A DNA stretch of 24,166 nucleotides from Anammoximicrobium sp032229885. GTDB taxonomy: Bacteria > Planctomycetota > Planctomycetia > Pirellulales > Pirellulaceae. The DNA is taken from the NCBI GenBank assembly GCA_032229885.1, contig JAVYAJ010000032.1:1-24166 (forward strand), given 5' to 3'. Shown piece by piece: positions 9,265 to 15,507 of the stretch. Every line of letters begins with the position of its first letter. Position 1 is the stretch's first letter. The position numbers and the translations under genes were made by a program. Below the pieces are notes generated by a model, which was not told where the DNA came from, ran no database searches, and saw nothing but the letters and a program-made list of their open reading frames with translations.

Positions 9265-9717
9265 CACGACGACATCCGGCACACGTGACAGATGGTAGGC
9301 CTGTTTCAGATATTTGGCGAGCGCCTTCAGCTCGTCATCGACCGCCTTGTGGCAGATCTCTCGCAACTCCGAGTCGGCGAAGCGGCTGAAGGCCGAGTGC
9401 GAAAGCCGGATCGAGACCCCAGCGGTCGATTCATTAACCACGACGCTCAACAGCATCGGAATGGTCCTGGGCAGATACCCCTGCTGGAAAACCCAACTCG
9501 GCTCGCCAGGCTCGCGATAGACGCCGCCCACGCCGGTCAAGCTGCTGGTTTTCCAGTTCCCTCGAGTCAAATGGAGCGCAGCGCCGTCACCCCGTTGCGT
9601 GGCGTCAAGCGTCCAAACTCCCGCCTCGAAGGATCGAAAGAAAGCGCGCAAAGCCTTTTGAACGCGATGCACGACCGGCAATTCGAGCGAGTGTTCAAAG
9701 CGTAGGACGCTGGCCAT
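9229..9717 (-). CDS. Hypothetical protein (162 aa)
   Basis: I do not recognise the family. The start at 9717 (MASVLRFEHSLELP) has AAGG 6 nt upstream; the frame is open 7 codons further. The product is soluble, with no signal peptide, lipobox or membrane segment. It has regular alternating strands in the first ~110 residues (for example WTLDATQRGDGAALHLTRG and TIPMLLSVVVNESTAGVSI) and a helical end (DSELREICHKAVDDELKALA). The fold could be a small alpha/beta ligand- or RNA-binding type. Codon bias matches its neighbours, which supports it being real. It overlaps the end of the CAP gene by 36 bp, so only one of the two 3' ends may be used at a time. Confidence 0.6.
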   Translation of the reverse strand: MASVLRFEHSLELPVVHRVQKALRAFFRSFEAGVWTLDATQRGDGAALHLTRGNWKTSSLTGVGGVYREPGEPSWVFQQGYLPRTIPMLLSVVVNESTAGVSIRLSHSAFSRFADSELREICHKAVDDELKALAKYLKQAYHLSRVPDVVVLQPADDPSCAV

Positions 9718-9805
9718 GTTACACCTTGAGTCTGGCACGTTCGTTCCGGCCCACTTTTAATTCTATCCGAATCACTGGGAAAAGTCAGCCCCCTCTGAAA
9801 TCCGC

Positions 9806-9838
9806 GAAAAACCGGGATATTCGCCCCGGGTTTTTCGG
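9806..9838. terminator. Bidirectional terminator-like hairpin
   Basis: The left arm CGAAAAACCGGG (9806-9817) pairs with CCCGGGTTTTTCG (9826-9838), with one bulged base and an 8-nt loop. Each arm carries a run of A or T, so the transcript has a GC-rich stem core with a U-run on either strand. It lies downstream of the minus-strand oxidoreductase and upstream of the gene starting at 9717, so it could insulate the two. Confidence 0.5.
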
Positions 9839-9930
9839 CGTATCGCACTACTAATCCTCTTACCCGGCGAGTCCTTGACTGCCCGCGCGACATCCCAAGC
9901 CCGGCAATTTTGCGTCTTCGCGATCGCCGC

Positions 9931-9990
9931 CGTTCCTGTTGCCGCCGTTCCTGTTGCCGCCGTTCCTGTTGCCGCCGTTCCTGTTGCCGC
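9931..9990. repeat. 15-bp tandem repeat, four perfect copies
   Basis: The unit CGTTCCTGTTGCCGC is repeated exactly four times. The period is a multiple of three, so all frames across it stay open (AAVPV on plus, TAATG or RQQER on minus). No frame around it has a good start or non-repeat coding character. It is likely a non-coding slippage tract, and copy number may vary between strains. Confidence 0.85.
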
Positions 9991-10215
9991 CGTCGAGCGA
10001 TCCCTGTCAGCCGATGCCCGAGCCTCCTCGAGCGCGGCCGGCTGGACTGGGCCACGAAGCCTTGCGCGGACAAGGTTCGCCGTATCGCCACGTTGCGCGG
10101 CAGTGCTGCGCTGCACGACGACAGGGTAAGGCGAGGATATGAAGGAGAATAAAGCAGACTCGATAATAAAGCAGGCTCAAGTCAAGAATATTTCGGACAC
10201 ATCGCGCCGCCGATC

Positions 10216-10247
10216 GGCTTGCCGCAGCCCAGGCTTGCCGCAGCCCA
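10216..10247. repeat. 16-bp perfect tandem duplication
   Basis: GGCTTGCCGCAGCCCA occurs twice, directly adjacent, at 10216-10231 and 10232-10247. No gene spans it. Confidence 0.8.
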
Positions 10248-10507
10248 CCCGGCCGGAAATGGTCCCTTGCAGAGGGCGGACTTCAGCCCGTTGCCCGCGG
10301 CCGGAACGCGACGCTCGTGCAATCACTCACTCACGCCCGCACGTAGGATAGATCCATGAACAGAATGGTGGGCGCAACGAGCGAACTGCCGTCAGAGCAG
10401 CGTCCCGGCTCCGCAAATCATCTCAATCATAGGATATGCGCAGTCATTTGTCAATGTCTATGGTCCGATCTTTTCATGTCGCACCCGGTTGGAGATGCCC
10501 ATTTCAT

Positions 10508-10575
10508 CGTAACGCGAAGCGCCAGCGAGGAAATCGCTCACTTGCTAGCGTTCGCCACGACGCTTACGCGTTACG
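10508..10575. repeat. 68-bp palindromic element (VTRSASE-type)
   Basis: The element begins CGTAACGCGAAGCG and ends CGCTTACGCGTTACG, which are near-perfect reverse complements. Inside, CGCCAGCGAGG (left) matches the reverse complement of ACTTGCTAGCG (right) at most positions. One plus-strand frame reads VTRSASEE. From memory, VTRSASEG is a phrase that recurs in spurious small ORFs of Rhodopirellula-type genomes, marking a dispersed repeat. The right arm includes bases 10571-10573, the stop codon of the flavin oxidoreductase, so the transcript of that gene ends inside this hairpin. Confidence 0.65.
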
Positions 10576-12046
10576 GTCGCCCGCGTGAGGTATCGTCTGT
10601 CTTAAACGCCTGCTTGATGGCTTTGAGCTCGTCGGCCTCAGGCAACTGTTTGTAGTAGTCGTCCAGTGGATAGCAGCCGGAGATCAGGCCGTTTCGCGGG
10701 CCCGTCGTACAGTCGCTGAAGGTGCGGCAGAGGCGTCTCCACTGCACAGGGGCGCCCTGCAGCACGGCAGCCGGAAAGCCGGGATAGGCCAGCACCATCC
10801 GTCCGATCCCGACGTGCGTGATCCAACCCGCGCGGACCGCCGCTTGCGCCACGTGCGGCAAGTATTCCTGGAGATACGTGTATCCCGTGCCGACCATCGG
10901 CAGATCGGGAAAGGCCTGCTGGCAGACCCGAGCTACATCGATCAGGCGGGCGACGCCGACCAGCGGATCTTCGGGCGGCGCATAACCATCACTCGGCGGA
11001 AAGATCGCCGGCCGCTGGACATGGGGGTTCGCATAGGGACTGCCACTCGTGACATTGATCGCCACGACTCCCAGCTCGCGAAGCTCGCCGATCAACCGCA
11101 GCGGCTCGCTCGGGTCGAACTCGAACGGGTCGTCCGGACAACAGCCAAAGCCGAACTGGTATGGCAGCAGGTGGCGATAATCCATCGGCTGGCCGACGTC
11201 ACGACTGGTGCGAAACGGCGGCGTGTCGAAGACGCTGATCCGTGCGCCGACCATCAGCCCGGGCAGTTCGTCGCGAATCCGGGCGACGATCGTCCGCAGG
11301 ACGCGCGTACGGCCCTCGAAATCGCCGCCGAATGGGCCGGGGCGTACGCGGGCGCTCAGCAGTTCGTGCAGCAGGTATCCGTGGCAGGCTTTGACGTCGA
11401 CGAACTGAAATCCGACGTCGCGAGCGACACGCGCCGAGACGACATAGGCATCGATGAGCCGTTCCAGGTCGCCATCGGTCCAGACCAGGGAATCGTCGTC
11501 CGGATCGATGCCGTACTTGGCGTCTAACAGCGGATGGTGATACGCGATCCGTGGCTCCATCTGTTTCGAGTTCGGGCGGCAGAATCGGCCGGAATGGGTC
11601 AGTTGCAGGCCGAGCAGCAGATCGTCGGCGGCGCCAAATTCCTGGCGATGCGCGGCCAACAGCTCGTCTCGCAGGATGGCCAACCCGCTCTGGTTTCCCG
11701 GCGTCGCCAACGTCTGGTGCGGATTGGCGCGCCCGTCGGGCTGGACGGCCGCGGCTTCGCCGCCCCAAATCAGCTTGGCGCCACTGAGTCCAAAGTTGCG
11801 CCACCGCCGGCGCGTATGCGGGGACGGCGAACCGTCGCGGTTGGCGTCCCAGCCTTCCATCGGGTGAATACACCAGCGGTTGCCGACGCGGTGGCCGCCG
11901 ATCATCACCGGCTCGGCCAGCGGCGACCCCTGTTCCGCCGTCAAAACCTGATCGTCTACCGGCAGTTCGATCGACAGCGCTCGCAACCGCGCGCGGAACG
12001 CTTCGACCGTTTTGAACTGGGCGATCTTGGGATATGCTTCGTTCAT
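10571..12046 (-). CDS. Old Yellow Enzyme family NADH:flavin oxidoreductase
   Basis: An FMN-dependent TIM-barrel oxidoreductase, probably reducing activated C=C bonds or related electrophiles with NAD(P)H; the substrate is unknown. The start at 12046 (MNEAYPKIAQ) has AGGCG about 6 nt upstream; the frame is open to 12196 but upstream Met codons lack a ribosome site. The product is 491 aa, cytosolic, with no signal. Family hallmarks are LQLTHSGRF (147-155), matching the usual LxHxGR segment, and VKACHGYLLHELLSARVRPG (218-237) followed by FGGDFEGRTR, matching HGYLLxxFLSPxxNxRxDxYGGSxENR. The usual first His of EIHxAHGYL is Lys here. At 491 aa it is longer than single-barrel members (~360) but lacks the C-terminal FAD/NAD domain and 4Fe-4S cluster of 2,4-dienoyl-CoA reductases. 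The stop codon lies inside a palindromic repeat. Confidence 0.88.
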   Translation of the reverse strand: MNEAYPKIAQFKTVEAFRARLRALSIELPVDDQVLTAEQGSPLAEPVMIGGHRVGNRWCIHPMEGWDANRDGSPSPHTRRRWRNFGLSGAKLIWGGEAAAVQPDGRANPHQTLATPGNQSGLAILRDELLAAHRQEFGAADDLLLGLQLTHSGRFCRPNSKQMEPRIAYHHPLLDAKYGIDPDDDSLVWTDGDLERLIDAYVVSARVARDVGFQFVDVKACHGYLLHELLSARVRPGPFGGDFEGRTRVLRTIVARIRDELPGLMVGARISVFDTPPFRTSRDVGQPMDYRHLLPYQFGFGCCPDDPFEFDPSEPLRLIGELRELGVVAINVTSGSPYANPHVQRPAIFPPSDGYAPPEDPLVGVARLIDVARVCQQAFPDLPMVGTGYTYLQEYLPHVAQAAVRAGWITHVGIGRMVLAYPGFPAAVLQGAPVQWRRLCRTFSDCTTGPRNGLISGCYPLDDYYKQLPEADELKAIKQAFKTDDTSRGRP

Positions 12047-12376
12047 GCTTGGCGCCTGTAGGTTTGGATCGTCGTATCCGGCGTCATTCTGGGCCATCGA
12101 GGCACGAAAAGAAAGGCCGGTCGGGGGTCCGCCGCGCATGGCCGTCCGCATGATCGGCGCACCTGGAGGCGGCGTGTACAAGCCAAACGCGGCCACCGAC
12201 CACAGCCGGGCCGGCGAGGGCGAATCCGCGCGATGTGCGCGCCGTGCGGTCCAGCCAGCGCGTGGAATGCGCGAGGCGCGGGCCGATTGTTTCGCCCAAC
12301 CAATCCGTCACGGCGTTCCGCCGACGGCCGTCTGGCTCGCGCAAGTCGTCTCGCCCACTGGCCGCGGGCATTCGCC

Positions 12377-13228
12377 CTACGCGGCGTCATGGCTGTGCGG
12401 CGCGACCTGTGTGGCCGGATCGCCATACACGCGTGTCAGACGTTCGCGGAGCATCAGCCGGGCGCGCAGCAGCCGTACTTTGACCGCCGCAACGCTGATG
12501 CCCAGGATCTCGGCCGTCTCGCGCGTCGAACAGCCTTCGATGTCCCGCAGAACGAAGACCGTTCGGTACTTGTCCGCCAGCGACGCGAGGGCCTCGTCCA
12601 CGTGCGCGCGGGTTTCGCGCCGCGCGGCGATCTGGTCCGGCGTCTCGCGCCAGATGGCGATGACCTCGGGTCGATCGATCGCGGCATAGGTATCCGGCGT
12701 GTCGTCCTGGTCGAGCGACAGCGTTGCGCGGACCGTTCGTTTTCGCCGCAGCGTCAACGCATGATTCGTGGCGATCCGCAACAGCCACGTGCGAAACTGG
12801 GCCTCCTCGCGAAACGTGCTCAGACGTTCCAGCACGCTCAGAAACGTCTGCTGGGTGACTTCTTCCGCGTCTTCATGCTGCTGGACGATCCGCCGCGCCA
12901 CGCTGTAGACCTGCTGTTCGTATTTGACGAGCAACGATTCCATCGCCGCAAAGTCGCCCGACTTGGCGCGCTGGATCAGCGGTTGGTCGGCGTCGCCCTT
13001 TCCTTTCCATTGCCCGCGGAGCGCCCGGCTCAGCCGCTCGTGAAACTGATCCGGCAACGGATAGCGCCGCTCGGCCTGGTACAACTGGATCGTCTGCCGA
13101 ATATTGTCCACGACGATCTGGCACGGGTTGCAGGCCCGCAGGTGTTCCTGGAACGGCTCACAGATGTCCAGCTCCAGCTCGCCGTCCACATAGGCGTTCA
13201 ACGCCGCCAACAAATCTTCACAGTTCAT
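12377..13228 (-). CDS. Zinc anti-sigma (ZAS) domain fused to ECF sigma factor
   Basis: A 283-aa protein with two modules in one frame. Residues 1-75 are a zf-HC2/ZAS anti-sigma domain with C3, H29, C33 and C36 (HLRACNPC); ligand spacing equals that of the redox sensor RsrA (C11, H37, C41, C44). Residues 82-283 are a complete ECF sigma factor. Region 2 starts at QPLIQRAKSGDFAAMESLL (DAEEVTQQTFLSVLERL, then FRTWLLRIATNHAL). Region 4 carries the helix-turn-helix ETAEILGISVAAVKVRLLRA (about 238-257). There is no stop, frameshift or Met at the junction. The order (anti-sigma first) is the reverse of the usual sigma then anti-sigma operon. ATG at 13228 is used; the frame runs 10 codons further to a TTG at 13258. 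No good ribosome site is seen for either. Downstream of the lipoprotein thioredoxin, 360 bp away on the same strand. A self-inhibiting, possibly redox-gated sigma factor is inferred. Confidence 0.88.
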   Translation of the reverse strand: MNCEDLLAALNAYVDGELELDICEPFQEHLRACNPCQIVVDNIRQTIQLYQAERRYPLPDQFHERLSRALRGQWKGKGDADQPLIQRAKSGDFAAMESLLVKYEQQVYSVARRIVQQHEDAEEVTQQTFLSVLERLSTFREEAQFRTWLLRIATNHALTLRRKRTVRATLSLDQDDTPDTYAAIDRPEVIAIWRETPDQIAARRETRAHVDEALASLADKYRTVFVLRDIEGCSTRETAEILGISVAAVKVRLLRARLMLRERLTRVYGDPATQVAPHSHDAA

Positions 13229-13588
13229 CGCGTCGTCAACAGGCTTTCGAAAAGGCAACCGGGATTTCGCGTTTCGCCGTCTTCACTGGGCCATCGGCTT
13301 CGGCGGCGAGGGGCGGATGCCGCGCACGTCGCGATCGCACGCGAGGCGGCGATCCCAAGGGCTGCGGGCGCCCGCTCGTCATCGCCATGCTTTGCCGGAC
13401 TCGGAAAGCCACCGTGTCGGGGTGAACCTCAATCGGCCCGCGCCGTGCGGGGCAACGCTCGGGCGCTTCGATTCAGGCGGGCGCAGCATACCTCGCGTCT
13501 GATGGGTTCGCGTCCGATGTCTGGCGGCTGCGGGCAACCTGGCTCGATACGAGCGTCGCGCGCAATGTTCACCGCCGCCGTTCGAGGG
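13229..13588. other. Intergenic, nothing recognised
   Basis: A 360-bp GC-rich gap lies between the thioredoxin stop and the sigma-fusion start, both on the minus strand. I see no gene, clear promoter or strong terminator. Its length argues against simple co-transcription, so the sigma gene may have its own promoter here. Confidence 0.4.
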
Positions 13589-14248
13589 TCAGCCGCCGGG
13601 CAGCGTCGCCGACTGTGCCAACATCGCATTCAGTTGCGACGCGCTGGCCACGCCGACGCGTCGCGCCGCGATCTGCCCGTTCTTGAAGACCATCAGCCGC
13701 GGAATCGAGGTGACCCCGTAGCGACTCGCCAGCTCGGGGCTTTCGTCGATATTGACTTTCACCACGCGGGCGTGCGGGTTCTGCGCGGCGACTTGCTCCA
13801 AGGTCGGCGCCAGCGCGCGGCACGGGCCGCACCAATCGGCGTAAAAGTCGACCAGGACCGGCACCTCAGCGGCGAGCACGTGTTGGTCGAACATCGCCGT
13901 ATTGACGTGCATCACCGAGGGACGCTCGCCGTTTCCGACGTTCGCCACGGCGCCCGGCGACATGCCCGGTAGGCCGGACGGATGATATGACGCCTCGGCC
14001 GCCGACACGTCCCGCGCGGCGTGCGACGGCGCCGTCGATCCGCCTGAAGCGGCCGTCTGCTCGGACGAGCCCAGCCCCTGGTTCAGCGCCCCGGACGAAG
14101 GTTCGTCCATCGCGGTTGTGTGTTGTGTCGCTGCCTCGCGTTGGCCAAGCCCGTGCGACATGCATCCGACCAGCGTCGGAGCGGCAGCGATTGTCAGCAC
14201 GGCCAGCGCCGTCAGTTGCCTGTACTGTCGATTGGATCCCATGTGCAC
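13589..14248 (-). CDS. Lipoprotein thioredoxin
   Basis: An envelope-anchored thiol-disulfide exchange protein of 219 aa. Residues 10-28 form a lipoprotein signal, with lipobox LVGC and acylated C29. A ~80-residue Ser/Ala/Gly-rich linker leads to a thioredoxin fold (about 112-215). The active site is WCGPC (W139, C140, C143) in VDFYADWCGPCRALAPTLEQ, and the cis-proline is P183 in SIPRLMVFK. The start is GTG at 14248, because GAGG lies 7 nt upstream; an ATG two codons later is spaced less well (13 nt). Unlike TlpA/ResA types it has the plain thioredoxin active site, so it may act as a general reductant or oxidant outside the cytoplasm, fed by an unseen DsbD/CcdA-like partner. Downstream on the same strand is the ZAS-sigma fusion; upstream the gene is divergent from the receiver gene. 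Confidence 0.92.
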   Translation of the reverse strand: MHMGSNRQYRQLTALAVLTIAAAPTLVGCMSHGLGQREAATQHTTAMDEPSSGALNQGLGSSEQTAASGGSTAPSHAARDVSAAEASYHPSGLPGMSPGAVANVGNGERPSVMHVNTAMFDQHVLAAEVPVLVDFYADWCGPCRALAPTLEQVAAQNPHARVVKVNIDESPELASRYGVTSIPRLMVFKNGQIAARRVGVASASQLNAMLAQSATLPGG

Positions 14249-14549
14249 GTTTTCACCTCGTGAATTGCTGGGGCTCGTTGGCCGTGAACCTTATAACATG
14301 CACGCCGCTTCGTGTCACGCCGGAATGTGCGTTCTCGGCGCGGCAGCGCGCATTGGCGCATTTTTCTGCTCCATTTGCTTTTGACACAAAGCCCCGCGGT
14401 CGCTACGATCTGCGCCGTCCACCAAGCCGATCAAGGACGATCGGCGATCCCCAATTTTCAGCCTGCCGCCGTACGGCTGCGCGCGACGCGTTGGCCTGTG
14501 CCGCGGACGAGGCTGCCTACCCCCCAACAACGCGCATGGAGGTGCTTCT
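14249..14549. other. Divergent intergenic region
   Basis: A 301-bp gap between the thioredoxin (minus) and receiver (plus) genes. It holds one strong plus-strand promoter, listed separately. No equally good minus-strand promoter is seen, and no gene. Confidence 0.5.
14381..14409 (+). promoter_or_regulatory. Sigma-70-type promoter for the receiver gene
   Basis: TTGACA (14381-14386), a perfect -35, is followed after exactly 17 bp by TACGAT (14404-14409), a -10 with 5 of 6 consensus bases. Transcription would start near 14416, leaving a leader of about 135 nt before the GTG at 14550. Confidence 0.65.
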
Positions 14550-14939
14550 GTGCCTGGTTGCTCGAACGCGAACATCGGCCCCGGCGTTCTGATCGTGGAT
14601 CGTTCCGAAGACTCGCGCGAGGTGCTCCGCACCGTTCTGGAAAAACGGGGCCTGCGAACGTGGGAAGCCGCCGAAGCGCGGCGCGGCGCAGAACTGGCCC
14701 GCGAGCATCACCCTCGCGTGATCGTGTTGGATCTGGACAGCGACGACGCCGAGCACCAGGAGATTCGAGATCTGTACCAGACCGAGTCCAACGAGCACGA
14801 CGCTCGCCTCGTGGTGATCGGCCGCTCGGTGTGTTACGAGCAGATCCTGCCCAAAGACCGAATCCTCGCCAAGCCCTATCATTACGCGCCGCTGGTGCAT
14901 AAAATTGAGACGTTGGTGAGTTCCCTTGTGGACTCGTAG
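14550..14939 (+). CDS. Single-domain receiver (CheY-like) protein, partly degenerate
   Basis: A 129-aa stand-alone receiver domain of a two-component system, with no output domain. The start is GTG at 14550, with a strong GGAGG (14538-14542) 7 nt upstream. Beta-1 reads GVLIVDRSEDSREVL: D17 is present, but the usual second adjacent acid is replaced by Arg, with E20 and D21 nearby. The likely phosphoacceptor is D61 in RVIVLDLDSDD. The switch lysine is K108 in LAKPY. The Thr/Ser position after beta-4 is unclear (VVIGRS). The incomplete acidic pocket suggests altered Mg binding or slow phosphorylation. The FHA-GAF histidine kinase 570 bp downstream on the same strand is the obvious candidate partner. 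Confidence 0.8.
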   Translation: MPGCSNANIGPGVLIVDRSEDSREVLRTVLEKRGLRTWEAAEARRGAELAREHHPRVIVLDLDSDDAEHQEIRDLYQTESNEHDARLVVIGRSVCYEQILPKDRILAKPYHYAPLVHKIETLVSSLVDS

Positions 14940-15006
14940 CTGGCGTGTCCTGCCAGAAGCCCCCAGGCTGAAACGGCGTGCTCGCCCGCCGGCCCTCCGC
15001 ATGCGC

Positions 15007-15090
15007 GAGACGGGCCGAGCGAGACGGGCCGAGCGAGACGGGCCGAGCGAGACGGGCCGGGCGAGACGGGCCGAGCGAGACGGGCCGACA
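15007..15090. repeat. 14-bp tandem repeat, six copies
   Basis: The unit GAGACGGGCCGAGC runs six times without gaps. Copy 4 (15049-15062) has one change (GGGC end) and the last copy (15077-15090) ends in GACA. The period is not a multiple of three, so the array would shift frame between copies, which argues against coding. Variation in copy number between strains is expected. Confidence 0.9.
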
Positions 15091-15108
15091 AGATCATACG
15101 ATGGGCGC

Positions 15109-15154
15109 TTGTACGGTGTGCGCACTTGTACGGTGCGTGTTTGTACGACGCGCG
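15109..15154. repeat. Three imperfect TTGTACG direct repeats
   Basis: TTGTACGGTGTGCG (15109-15122), TTGTACGGTGCGTG (15126-15139) and TTGTACGACGCGCG (15141-15154) are spaced 15-17 bp apart. They could be degenerate tandem repeats or repeated protein-binding sites ahead of the kinase gene. The sequence gives no way to choose. Confidence 0.5.
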
Positions 15155-15507
15155 ATTATGGTGCGCTGCGCGATCGTAGGCCGCACGGGCGTCCGACGCG
15201 TGGCCGAGAGCGACCGCACGAACGTGTCTGCTCACGCCGCACAACACAGCCCCAAGGCCGCCCTACAAAGTCCCCGTCCAAGCCGCGTGCGGAATCGAAG
15301 CCGTGTCGGCCATGACCGCCGGAATCGTGAGCGCCGGGATTCCCAATTCCCCGCTCGTCGACGTGCTGGCGACCCTTGCGCGCAGCGGCGGGAATCCCGG
15401 TCCGCGGCGCGCGCCGTGCAAGCGCGTCGCCCGAGGCCCGTCCGACGCACAGCGGTCGAGACGGCGCCCCTGGAGAGTCCCCCCCGCACAGCAGGATAGA
15501 TGGCGCT

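Larger units (their letters stand above)
9718..10570. other. Repeat-rich intergenic region, no convincing gene
   Basis: This 853-bp gap lies between two minus-strand genes. Going left to right it contains a terminator-like hairpin (9806-9838), a 15-bp tandem repeat (9931-9990), a near-exact 14-bp direct repeat AATAAAGCAGRCTC at 10148-10161 and 10165-10178, a perfect 16-bp tandem duplication (10216-10247) and a palindromic element (10508-10575). A 70-codon frame at 10139-10351 has AAGG upstream but becomes low-complexity after ~20 residues, so I do not call it. Confidence 0.6.
14940..15507. other. Repeat-bearing gap between receiver and kinase genes
   Basis: A 568-bp gap with no convincing gene. 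It contains a 14-bp x6 tandem repeat (15007-15090) and three spaced TTGTACG-type direct repeats (15109-15154). Plus-strand frames here are Arg/Pro-rich translations of the repeats. If receiver and kinase share a transcript, this would be a long, structured spacer. Confidence 0.6.

Noticed and set aside
9931..9990. Possible CRISPR array
   Set aside because: Copies are directly adjacent with no spacers, and no cas gene is present. The same holds for the 14-bp array at 15007-15090.
9875..10129. Repeat protein with AAVPV units
   Set aside because: It is only the translation of the 15-bp tandem array. Flanking sequence lacks coding character, and several frames are equally open.
10139..10351. 70-codon plus-strand frame starting MKENKADSIIKQ
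   Set aside because: It has AAGG upstream and a plausible first 20 residues, but then runs through the 16-bp duplication into Arg/Pro-rich noise. Not enough to call a gene.
12233..13972. 579-codon plus-strand open frame
   Set aside because: It is antisense to the sigma fusion and part of the thioredoxin, with no recognisable domain.
14978..15499. 173-codon Arg-rich plus-strand frame
   Set aside because: It is a translation of the 14-bp repeats and flanking GC-rich DNA; there is no start signal or domain, and the kinase frame overlaps its end.
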